Below, in pieces: positions 9,023-17,080 of a DNA stretch of 64,000 nucleotides. Each line of letters begins with the position of its first letter. The stretch's first letter is position 1. The notes under the pieces are model-generated. The model saw nothing but the letters and a program-made list of their open reading frames with translations. It had not been told where the DNA came from and ran no database searches. This DNA comes from Shewanella psychropiezotolerans (lineage in GTDB: Bacteria; Pseudomonadota; Gammaproteobacteria; Enterobacterales; Shewanellaceae). The position numbers were made by a program, and so were the translations under genes. The stretch lies in assembly GCF_007197555.1 (NCBI RefSeq), contig NZ_CP041614.1, positions 5,076,001 to 5,140,000 of the forward strand, in the 5' to 3' direction.

Positions 9023-9165
9023 TCACTCATTTACAAGAAACTTCAATCGAACACATGTTAGAATATTGAGCTAATTCTCTGTGTTAATGTTAACTTTTCA
9101 TTCTGTTACGCTCAAATTTTCAACAAATTGAAATCAACGAGCTTATCTGGCAGTTTTGTATATGG

Positions 9166-11343
9166 ATGTCATTCGTGGTTAAAAAAATAGTTTCTATGAC
9201 TAGCTCAACTCAGATGTTGATCGCTATGTTCCTTGGCTTCGGTGTGGGGCTTTTTTTCGGTGAATCAGTAGGCTGGCTCAGCACCATAGGTAATGCGGTT
9301 ATCTTGCTGATGCAGATGACGGTTTTGCCCTATATTTTAGTCTCCTTAATCGGTGGTATTGGCAAGCTACAAAAGAGCACGGCGACACTCATATTTAGCC
9401 GGGCCGGCATGATAATGCTACTGCTCTGGCTGCTGGCACTGGCGGTAATAGCCATGATGCCGCTGTCATTTCCCTTTGTTGAGTCGGCTTCGTTCTTTAG
9501 CATCAGCAGCATAGAGCCCGCCGCAGCCATAGACTATTTCAAGCTGTATATTCCCTCTAACCCATTCGAATCTATGGCAGCGGGCTATGTCCCCGCCATG
9601 GTGGTATTCAGTATCGCCATGGGCTTAGCCCTTATCGGTATGGAGGGAGAGCATAAGCAGCAAATATTAACCTTTATGCACACCACCAGCGAGATTTTCT
9701 CTCGCATCACCCGCGGCCTGATAAAGATATTACCTATCGGTATTTTTGCCATGTCGGCCTCAGCGGCAGGCACCATGGGAGTGGATGAGTTTGCCAGTAT
9801 GCAGGTCTATCTCATCAGCTACTTCGTACTCTGTCTCTTACTGACCTTCTGGATCTTGCCCTGGATTGTCGCCTCACTGACGCCGATTACCTTTCATCAA
9901 GCCTTGAGTATCAGTAAGGCCAGCCTGATCACCGCTTTCGCTACCGGTAATATCTTCATCGTGATCCCTGTGATTATCGAAGAATGTAAGCAGATCATGA
10001 AGCAGCATGACAAGCTCACCGAAGATGGTGCCACCTTGATTGAGATTTTAGTGCCTATCGCCTTTACCTTCCCTAACATAGGTAAGTTAACGGTGATTCT
10101 GTTTGTATTCTTCGCAGGCTGGTTTAATGGTACGCCGGTAGATTTAAGTGCTATTCCATCTCTGTCTATCAGTGGCCTGTTATCTCTGTTTGGCAGTGTC
10201 TATGTGGCTATTCCTTTCATGTTAGATCTGGTACATCTGCCATCAGATCTGTTCCAGCTGTTCGTGATGTCAGGCTTTATTACCGGAAAATTTAACTCCA
10301 TTGCCGCGGTAATGAATCTATTTGTGCTGACCATTTTAACCGCAGCCCTGTTCCACAAATGCCTCAAACTCAGCCCCCCTAGGCTTATCAAGATGGGTGT
10401 AGGCATAGGTATTGGTATCCTACTAACCATAGTAAGCTTGCGCATCGGCATGGGCATGTTTATTCATAGCCCGGAGATCACCAGCGGTGTCATCGCCAAC
10501 ATGCAGGTCGCCGATAAGGTGCCGACTAAGGTAAAAAGACAGTTCCCGGAACTCGGCAAGACGCCAACTTCTCCGATAGCGAACCTAGAGGCAATTCGGG
10601 CCAGAGGAGCACTCAAGGTCGGTTACATCCCCAGTAACGTGCCCTTCAGCTACTACAATAATGCCGGTCAGTTAGTGGGCTTCGACAGCGCTATGGCGTC
10701 AAAACTTGCCGAAGACTTAAGTGTTGAAATTGAGTTTATCCCCTTCAAAAAAGACAAGTTAGCAGAATCGTTAAAAGCAGGTTTCTTCGATATCGCCATG
10801 TCGGGACTCGCCATGGATATCGCGCAAATGGACAAGCTAAGTTATGCCGAGCCGGTACTCGAACTAAACTTAGCCATCGCCACACGCGATCATATGGTGA
10901 ACAAGTTTAAGAGCAATGAAGACATTTTAGAGATGAAAAATATCACCATAGCCTATGTCGAACATGGCGACATTATCGAAGAGGCGAAGAAGAGGTATCC
11001 GAATCTCACCTTCGTAAAAATCTCTGGTTATAAGAACTTCTTTAGACAAAAAAAGCCCAAATATGACGCCGTAGTGATCAGTGCTCAGGCTGGCTCCGCC
11101 TGGACCTTGTTCTTCCCGGGTTACGGTATCGCTATTCCTGAAACCACCTCACGGTATCCGGTGGCTTATGCGGTGGCTCAGAGTAACCAATCGCTACTGA
11201 ATTACGTTAATAACTGGCAGAAACTGCGTAAGGTCGATGGTCATCAAGACAGGATTTACAACTATTGGATGCTGGGCCAAGGCGCTACAGAAGTTAAACC
11301 TCGCTGGTCTATCATCAGAGATGTGCTGCACTGGGTGGATTGA
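9166..11343 (+). CDS. Dicarboxylate/amino acid:cation symporter fused to a solute-binding domain
   Basis: Residues 10-430 form a multi-helix sodium:dicarboxylate symporter (DAACS/GltP-like) with long hydrophobic helices and an ISKASLITAFATGNIF segment resembling the re-entrant substrate loop. Residues 478-715 form a family-3 periplasmic amino-acid-binding domain: LKVGYIPSNVPFSYYNNAG opens it, FDIAMSGLAMDIAQMDKLSYAEP is the typical hinge motif. The joint therefore delivers substrate directly from a tethered binding domain to the symporter. It is longer (725 residues) than either family alone. It stands alone, and the substrate is probably an amino acid or dicarboxylate. Confidence 0.83.
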   Translation: MSFVVKKIVSMTSSTQMLIAMFLGFGVGLFFGESVGWLSTIGNAVILLMQMTVLPYILVSLIGGIGKLQKSTATLIFSRAGMIMLLLWLLALAVIAMMPLSFPFVESASFFSISSIEPAAAIDYFKLYIPSNPFESMAAGYVPAMVVFSIAMGLALIGMEGEHKQQILTFMHTTSEIFSRITRGLIKILPIGIFAMSASAAGTMGVDEFASMQVYLISYFVLCLLLTFWILPWIVASLTPITFHQALSISKASLITAFATGNIFIVIPVIIEECKQIMKQHDKLTEDGATLIEILVPIAFTFPNIGKLTVILFVFFAGWFNGTPVDLSAIPSLSISGLLSLFGSVYVAIPFMLDLVHLPSDLFQLFVMSGFITGKFNSIAAVMNLFVLTILTAALFHKCLKLSPPRLIKMGVGIGIGILLTIVSLRIGMGMFIHSPEITSGVIANMQVADKVPTKVKRQFPELGKTPTSPIANLEAIRARGALKVGYIPSNVPFSYYNNAGQLVGFDSAMASKLAEDLSVEIEFIPFKKDKLAESLKAGFFDIAMSGLAMDIAQMDKLSYAEPVLELNLAIATRDHMVNKFKSNEDILEMKNITIAYVEHGDIIEEAKKRYPNLTFVKISGYKNFFRQKKPKYDAVVISAQAGSAWTLFFPGYGIAIPETTSRYPVAYAVAQSNQSLLNYVNNWQKLRKVDGHQDRIYNYWMLGQGATEVKPRWSIIRDVLHWVD

Positions 11344-11728
11344 TATTAGGTTGCGACATAGTAGTGCCAGATTGCTCCGATGCGGTATCGAGGTCGCTCG
11401 TATAGGTTCGATACTGGGTCTTAAATTTAAGGCTAGTTAGCGGCGTCTTAGGGTGAGCAAGTTCTCTGACAAGCTCAGCACTAGACTAACCTCCGTAATC
11501 ACCAGCGAGTAAGTGACTATTAACTCACGACCTTCAGAGCTGAAAATCATTTACTATTTCAATGCTTGTTATCGCGTTATTCATTTCTGATAACTACAGG
11601 GAAGTAGCTTATTAGAGTAATGCAGGAGCAATTACCTTGTAGCAACTGCTACAGGGACCTAAAAATCGTTTAAATGATTCTTAGGTTTTGTTATGGGCTA
11701 GAATTAGAGTTTTTCTCTTACAAAAAAC
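11344..11728. other. Intergenic region with repeats downstream of the eCIS cargo array
   Basis: No gene is seen in these 385 bases. They hold a 33-base direct repeat (11604-11636) that recurs exactly at 12807-12839, a perfect hairpin TGTAGCA-AC-TGCTACA (11638-11653), and a cargo-associated dyad (11658-11698, listed separately). The 33-mer flanks the last cargo gene on both sides. Confidence 0.6.
11658..11698 (-). repeat. Cargo-associated dyad A (attC-like)
   Basis: An imperfect inverted repeat, CCTAAAAATC with GATTCTTAGG, continues into TTTTGTTATGGGC. The latter block recurs at dyads B and C, which lie downstream of the other two leader-bearing cargo genes. In this copy the outer left arm (CCTATAACA in the others) is missing. 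In gene orientation it lies 30 bases after the stop of the last cargo gene. Confidence 0.5.
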
Positions 11729-12762
11729 TTAATCAGGATCTTTACGAACATAACCATTTAATAAGCTCACTACATTAATGACATCCCCATTTAAGGTATT
11801 TGATTTCGTATTTGCATTTAAGTATGAATTAACCAAAACAGCAGTACTGGTAGAAATGAGCTGACTAACCTGAGAATCGCGATCAAAAGCGGCCAATGCG
11901 GTACCATACTTTTTCACAATGTTGATCCCGTCCTTTTTCAATGCCTTATTAGGATCTGTATTCCAATCCTTTGCTGAAACAGCGTATAAAGTTTCTAGAA
12001 CCGCAGCAAGTAGTCCAACTTCTGTATTTTTGGGCGATAAATTCTTTACGCCACCGTCTTCAAATTCATTTCCAGTGGAAAACCCTAGATTTCCTTGAAC
12101 CGTTATACCATCCACATTATAGGTACTAGCTAAACTCGTCTTTATATCTGTCATCAAAGAAGGCTTAGCTGTAACAAAGGTTTCCCCCAAAATCCTCTTT
12201 CTGTCTTACGACTTAATGATGACATACAAGCTTCTATTTTTACCGTACCAATCGTCTTATTCTTACCGGATAAACCAGTCTTGAGGTTATTAATAATACT
12301 AGCAACATGAGAGCCAGACAGAGTCCCCCCATTCCCGTCTTGTAATATAGCGGGTTCACTACCCAATGGGGCACGACCATGGGCTACGATATACACCTTC
12401 TCATTGTCCCCCATTGCATCGTACACATTTTCAGGCACCGCCCCCGGAATAGTTTGTACAGCAATATCCTCTCCTCTTGTTCCGTTTTGACCATCGGCAA
12501 TTTTTTGCGCATCTTGAGGGATCGGCGCACTATTACCATATTTCATAGCCAAACGCTGCGTAACATCACCTCCAATACTCACACTTTTTATTTGATTGTG
12601 TTGATGATCGCTTATCATTCCCTGCAATTGAGCAGCTTGTTTACCTTCAGGTCGATTATCCATAAACCCAAATTTTTGCTTCCCGTTATGTTTCTTCTGA
12701 GCAACTGATTTAGCAACCGACCGACTTTTATTCTCTTTCGGGCTTTCTATCTTTTCATACAT
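11729..12762 (-). pseudogene. eCIS cargo protein with C80-like cysteine protease payload, frameshifted
   Basis: Two reading frames make up one gene: 12762-12154 (202 residues) and 12190-11729. They join if one base is restored in the TTTTGGGGG run (12184-12192), giving about 344 residues. The first 38 residues (MYEKIESPKENKS to MDNRPEG) are the leader shared with the next two cargo genes. The payload shows VYIVAHGRA and, about 45 residues later, KIEACMSS: a His-Gly and Ala-Cys pair of a clan CD cysteine peptidase. Its layout resembles the C80 self-processing domain of MARTX toxins (HGR, LSG, C, then GxxF). AAAGGA precedes the ATG. It is the last gene of the array; no immunity gene is seen. 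Truncation is real unless the run is miscalled. Confidence 0.6.
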
Positions 12763-12790
12763 ATCTCAAATCCTTTTAAGTTAGTTTTAC

Positions 12791-12858
12791 CGATCGCTAC
12801 AAGGATGTAGCTTATTAGAGTAATGCAGGAGCAATTACCGATCGCTACAGGGATGTAG
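12791..12858. repeat. Direct repeats upstream of the last cargo gene
   Basis: CGATCGCTACAAGGATGTAG (12791-12810) is repeated at 12839-12858 with one change, at a period of 48 bases. The 33 bases 12807-12839 also recur at 11604-11636, beyond the cargo gene. A diverged form (CCGATTGTTACAAG) lies upstream of the DUF4157 effector at about 16263. This is the GCTACAxGGATGTAG class of intergenic repeat. Confidence 0.6.
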
Positions 12859-12887
12859 TTTATGACAGGTCATTTAGGAAGCTATGA

Positions 12888-12942
12888 CCTTATAACAATT
12901 GGGCTAAAAGACGTTTTAATGATTTTTAGGTTTTGTTATAGG
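12888..12942 (-). repeat. Cargo-associated dyad B (attC-like)
   Basis: Outer arms CCTTATAACA and TGTTATAGG, inner arms CTAAAA and TTTTAG, with an asymmetric internal loop and a short apex. It is closely similar to dyad C and partly to dyad A. It lies downstream of cargo gene 13162-14150 in gene orientation. Confidence 0.55.
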
Positions 12943-12971
12943 TTCTGGTTCTTTTTTTCAGCAACAACGCT

Positions 12972-13006
12972 CAGCGTAGTTTCTACCTACGCTGTAATTT
13001 TTTGTT
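12972..13006 (+). terminator. Plus-strand intrinsic terminator without an obvious gene
   Basis: A perfect 8-bp stem, CAGCGTAG with CTACGCTG (7-nt loop), is followed by TAATTTTTTG and further T runs. It has the form of a strong terminator for plus-strand transcription, yet no convincing plus-strand gene precedes it. The rest of the 12763-13161 gap holds only the repeats listed here. Confidence 0.5.
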
Positions 13007-13161
13007 TTTTTCAAATTTTTTTCCGTTTGAGCTTAGCTGCATATCGCATTAAAAACACTACAATGGTTCCGGCGTAGAATGATTTTGAAAGGGTCATTTA
13101 TCCCACATATAATGCCCTCTTCGTTGGTGTTAAACCTGGTTCACTGTTAGTCCGACCGTAT

Positions 13162-14150
13162 TTATTGTTTATGCTTATTCAGGGTAGGTGCATCACCTTT
13201 ACTATTTCTGTAATACTCGTAGTAAGCCTCCCTGAAATCACTAGTTCCGAAAGTTTCATCGTCCTTGTATTTCTTTTTTGCCGACGCGTTGTTCAGGTTG
13301 ATGGTATCGAGTGCACCTGGTTGTGCGTGTTCGGTTAAGGTGTCGATTTTGTTCCAGCTACCGTATATGTAGAACGCAGGCACCTTCTGCGTGTCGTCCC
13401 CCGCATTGGCCTCACAAGTTATTCTGTCGCCCCCGTCTGTGGCCACGACAGTGGCAGCGTGATAGGCACAGACAGGCTCATCCTTCTTGTTCGGCCTAGT
13501 GTCACCTTCTTTTATTGGTCTTTTCACGACATGGTACGAATCACCTACTGACATATTCGCTTTCTTATGTTTGGGCCTCGCAGTTAGTTCGTCGTAAGCC
13601 GTGTCTGGTTGGTAGTGGTAGTTTACCTCCTGCGGTTTGTTTCTGGGTTTGTTAGAGCTTAAGGTGTTTGCTAATTCTAGGCAGTCATTCTTATGTTGAT
13701 GTTCCCCAGTTGTTGTATCTAAGGAAATTTTAGACTTGTACCCGTTGAACGTATGTGGTGTCCCATTTAAAGTTACGTTAAGAGTTTTGTCGTTGTCCTG
13801 CATAAACAGATCAGCGGGTGCTGGCGGGGTTGGGTTTAATTCGTTGTTTACAAATAGAATACCTTTCGAGTTATATTTTTGAGCGTATCTAAGATTATTA
13901 GTATAAACGACAGTTCCCCGTCTACTTTGCGTTTCAATTGTTTTATGTCAGCAGGTGGTTGGTTCATCTGTGTGTGAGTTGTACTGTTCAGATTATCAGG
14001 ATTGGTAGTCATTTTTTCACTTGCTTCAATTATTCCAGGGCGATTATCCACAAACCCAAAACCCTGTTTCACACTACCTTTCTTCTGAGCCACAGAATTA
14101 GCAGCTGCTTTACTTTTATTTCCTTTTGGCTTTTCTACTTGTTCATACAT
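13162..14150 (-). pseudogene. eCIS cargo protein with possible papain-like payload, frameshifted
   Basis: Two frames, 14150-13848 and 13803-13162. Restoring one base in the CCCC run at 13916-13919 joins them without a stop and gives about 329 residues, reading KVDGGTVVYTNNLRYAQKY across the join. The leader (MYEQVEKPKGNKS to VDNRP) is shared with its neighbours. The payload has NDCLELANTL and, about 85 residues later, CAYHAATVVATDGGDRITCE: a cysteine followed by a histidine-containing strand, which fits papain-like or NlpC-type peptidases. This fold assignment is tentative. AAGGG lies eight bases before the ATG. Neither an immunity gene nor a DUF4157 domain is present in it. Confidence 0.55.
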
Positions 14151-14202
14151 ATCTAAACCCTTTCTAAATTGTTTTTATTCGATGTTATAGGCTTTCTTCA
14201 TT

Positions 14203-14258
14203 GCCTATAACAATTGGGCTAAAAGCTTTTTCAATGGCTTTTAGGTTTTGTTATGGGC
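14203..14258 (-). repeat. Cargo-associated dyad C (attC-like)
   Basis: The most symmetric copy: outer arms GCCTATAACA and TGTTATGGGC, inner arms CTAAAAGC and GCTTTTAG, an asymmetric internal loop (6 versus 4 bases) and a 10-base apex. It lies downstream of the 603-residue DUF4157 effector and upstream of the next cargo gene. Size (56 bases), TAAC and GTTA at the ends, and the two-part stem recall integron attC sites, although the core heptamer is not canonical. Confidence 0.55.
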
Positions 14259-14423
14259 TTTCTAAGTGCAACTTGATGGCTTTATTTTTTAGATAATTTT
14301 TCCTCCACCCGCGTTACAAAGGCTTGTTTTAAAGACTTCAACCTACCGGTGATGCTCTACAAAAGGGTCAGACCCTTAAGGGTGGTGCCTCCATCAAGAA
14401 TAAGCGAACAAGGTATTAAGTAT

Positions 14424-16235
14424 TTAAAGACCTAATGCAGTAGCATTAAGAAAACAAGATGGCACATCAAAATGAACATTGTCATTAATCTGTGTTGCGC
14501 CATTAAAACTAGGGTTGAGACAAAAGAACACCAAACTATTCACAGCACTTGGTAGCAATAATTGAGTCAAGTCGTTGGCTGTTGCTATGGCGGGAGTCTC
14601 TTTCCCAATAGCCTCGCGCACAGAATCATCTAGCGACCAAGTAGCCGAGTTCCATGCTTCTTTTTTGGCGTATTCATCACGTAATGTTTCTAATAGGCCT
14701 CTAATGTTTCCCCTTTGTTCGTAAGCCGCTAACCAGCTTTGAGTAAACACCAATGAACTAACCGACATGAGGCTGTACAGTCTATTTAACAATAATTGTT
14801 TTGAATGCTTAGAAAAGTCAGCCCCTTGTAAAAGGTTAAGCACGGAATGTTGAGACAGCGTACTGATCTCATCTAACATATGTTTACGGTGCGGCAATGA
14901 GAGTGCGTCATTGGTTCTCAAGCGTTCATTTTCAGGGAGCGGCACGGTATCTTTATCGGCCCCATACTGCTGCGGGATTTTGGTGTTATTCCAATTAACA
15001 ACAGCCTCTAAAAATTTTTCGCTTGGCATTGCGTCACTTATTTTTGTTAAGGGTATAACCGCCCCTTGATCTTGTGGCCCATATTTATAACCCCATTCTA
15101 CACTGCCAAGGTAATCGCCTTTCATGGGGCCGCTTAAGCATAGCGCGCTTGTTTCAAACGACTGTATAACAGTCCAATCTTGCCTCCAATCCCTACCCGG
15201 AGTATCAAGCAAGGCGGCCGCCTCATCACTCGTGACGGCCCCTATTTCATTAAGCGTATGAGCGCCCAGTTTATCATCGGGGTCACTGTGAAAAGATTCT
15301 GGAATTAAGTCTGGGGCATTTAATGGATTTTGCGCACCAAACACAGGGTGAACATTTTTATCGGTTCTGTCTAGGTAGCGGGCAGTATCTACTAAGTCGC
15401 CTTCAACATTATCTTCTGTTGCCCTAGCCACCCCTCTTGCTGCGGCATACGTTTCATGACTATTGCCCCCTTTTTTAACGGTGGGGGTTGTGGTTTGTGT
15501 TAGGCCAATTTGGGCACAGTCAACCGCATCATTTGCTTTAAATTCAAGATTCATTGAGCAGCCAACACCCTTATCTCCCCCTTCTCTGGGGGCATGAAAT
15601 GTTAAATCGTATCCATTTGTTTTGTATGTGCCGCCAAATGTTTTAACTTCGGCACGCTGTATTAACGTTTGGTTTGAGACCTCGCTATTATCTGAATGGG
15701 TTACTTGCCTTTGCTTGATAGCGCTTGAATCTGTTTTCATTTGTAGCGCTTTGTTTCCCATAACGGTCGCCTCACTCTCCAGTCCGGCATTATCATTCAC
15801 TGACATGCCTCCAACAGTCGTGGTCGGCTTAACCCTACCTTGGGCTTGTTGTACCACGTGACCTAATTCGTGAGGTAAATGTTTTTCTTGTCCACTGGCT
15901 AAATGAATATCGCTGCCTTGGGCGTACGCATGAGCTTGCACTGCTGCCGGTTTAGAAGAATTCCGATGAACTTTGACATGATCTAAACTCATGCCTGATA
16001 AGCTTTCCATGCCAGATTTTAAATTATCGGGGAGACCAGTATTATTTCTTTGAATAAGGGATTCTAGTTGTTCAATATGATTTTGTACCATTCCCTGTAC
16101 TTTTCTTTGAGCAATAAACTCTGGTCGATTATCCACAAACCTAAAACCTTTCTTCACATTACTTTTCTTTTGAGCAACCGAATTAGCAACCGCCCTACTT
16201 TTATTCTCTTTTGGTTTCTCTATTTGTTCATACAT
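14424..16235 (-). CDS. eCIS effector with leader, DUF4157 domain and unknown payload
   Basis: A 603-residue cargo protein in three parts. Residues 1-40 are the shared leader (MYEQIEKPKENKS to FVDNRPEF) followed by an AQRKVQ segment typical of eCIS-linked proteins. Residues 65-165 are a DUF4157 domain with the zinc-protease-like motif [16 protein letters not shown]. Residues 195-603 are a payload that was not recognised; its start (about 200-300, with VGCSMNLEFKAND and QIGLTQTT) resembles a segment common in DUF4157 proteins. DUF4157 proteins are known eCIS-associated toxins or processing factors. AAGG precedes the ATG. It is the only leader-type cargo gene in the array with an intact frame. 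Confidence 0.75.
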   Translation of the reverse strand: MYEQIEKPKENKSRAVANSVAQKKSNVKKGFRFVDNRPEFIAQRKVQGMVQNHIEQLESLIQRNNTGLPDNLKSGMESLSGMSLDHVKVHRNSSKPAAVQAHAYAQGSDIHLASGQEKHLPHELGHVVQQAQGRVKPTTTVGGMSVNDNAGLESEATVMGNKALQMKTDSSAIKQRQVTHSDNSEVSNQTLIQRAEVKTFGGTYKTNGYDLTFHAPREGGDKGVGCSMNLEFKANDAVDCAQIGLTQTTTPTVKKGGNSHETYAAARGVARATEDNVEGDLVDTARYLDRTDKNVHPVFGAQNPLNAPDLIPESFHSDPDDKLGAHTLNEIGAVTSDEAAALLDTPGRDWRQDWTVIQSFETSALCLSGPMKGDYLGSVEWGYKYGPQDQGAVIPLTKISDAMPSEKFLEAVVNWNNTKIPQQYGADKDTVPLPENERLRTNDALSLPHRKHMLDEISTLSQHSVLNLLQGADFSKHSKQLLLNRLYSLMSVSSLVFTQSWLAAYEQRGNIRGLLETLRDEYAKKEAWNSATWSLDDSVREAIGKETPAIATANDLTQLLLPSAVNSLVFFCLNPSFNGATQINDNVHFDVPSCFLNATALGL

Positions 16236-16398
16236 ATCTCAAACCTTTTTTAAATTGGTTTTACCGATTGTTACAAGAAAACTGCTCCTGCGTTTTCTAC
16301 ATACAGGGCGTCCTGCCCTAATAGGCTTTCATTCCATTGCCTAATAACTCCTACAAATTTATGTACCTACATTTAGGTCATCACCTTATTCTTACCTC

Positions 16399-16986
16399 TT
16401 ATCCACCACGAAGTGCTCTATCCCCCATCACAGTGGCTTCATTCTCCAGACTGCTGCTGTCATTCACTGGCATACCTGCTACCGACGTCGTCGGTTTCAC
16501 CCGTCCCTGTGCCTGCTGCACCACGTGTCCGAGTTCATGGGGCAGATGTTTCTCTTGACCACTGCCAACATGGATATCACTGCCTTGGGCAAAAGCATGA
16601 GCTTGCACCGCAGCAGGTTGGGGCGAGTTGTAGTGCACTTTCACATGATTGAGGCTCATGCCAGATAAGTTTTCCATGCCCGATTTAAGATTATCGGGTA
16701 AGCCAGTATTATTCTTGGCTTGCAGCGTCGTCTCTGCATTTTTTACAGGGCTGCTGGCATTACGATTTGCATTGATAGGATGGGAGGCTGTTACCGATTT
16801 ATGTTGGGATAACTCCTCCTCATCAAGCGCGGCTTTCAGCTGCTTTATTTGATGACTAGTGTCGCGGTTATCCTGCATAGTCAGCCGAGTTTTTGCTTGT
16901 AAAGTCCGATTATTATCAACTTGCTGATGGGACACTTTTTTAGCTTGTGCAGTTTGCTCCTGCTCTATCTCTTGCTTTACTGACAT
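16399..16986 (-). CDS. Stand-alone DUF4157 protein
   Basis: 195 residues ending directly after a DUF4157 domain (about residues 90-192). The metal-site motif [16 protein letters not shown] is identical to that of the neighbouring effector, and most of the domain is near-identical ([35 protein letters not shown]), so one is a recent copy of the other. The N-terminus is different and rich in Q and K, with a degenerate leader motif MQDNRDTS. It has no payload, so it is either a trimmed effector or a dedicated loading or processing protein. GGGAG lies five bases ahead of ATG 16986; the codon before it is a TTG. It lies between the envelope-protein gene and the cargo array. Confidence 0.75.
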   Translation of the reverse strand: MSVKQEIEQEQTAQAKKVSHQQVDNNRTLQAKTRLTMQDNRDTSHQIKQLKAALDEEELSQHKSVTASHPINANRNASSPVKNAETTLQAKNNTGLPDNLKSGMENLSGMSLNHVKVHYNSPQPAAVQAHAFAQGSDIHVGSGQEKHLPHELGHVVQQAQGRVKPTTSVAGMPVNDSSSLENEATVMGDRALRGG

Positions 16987-17080
16987 CAAAACTCCCTCTC
17001 TTAATCATTCGGTTTACAGGTAATCTAGCTACCTATTGCATTAAGACGGCCTTACCTATGACTCAATACACTTAATATAA

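Noticed and set aside
12862..13077. Plus-strand open frame of 71 codons in the cargo array
   Set aside because: It runs through dyad B and a terminator hairpin, has biased Phe/Leu content from T-rich DNA, and lacks a ribosome site.
11658..14258. A proven integron cassette array
   Set aside because: Kept only as a hypothesis: no integrase, no attI, and the dyad core heptamers differ from GTTRRRY.
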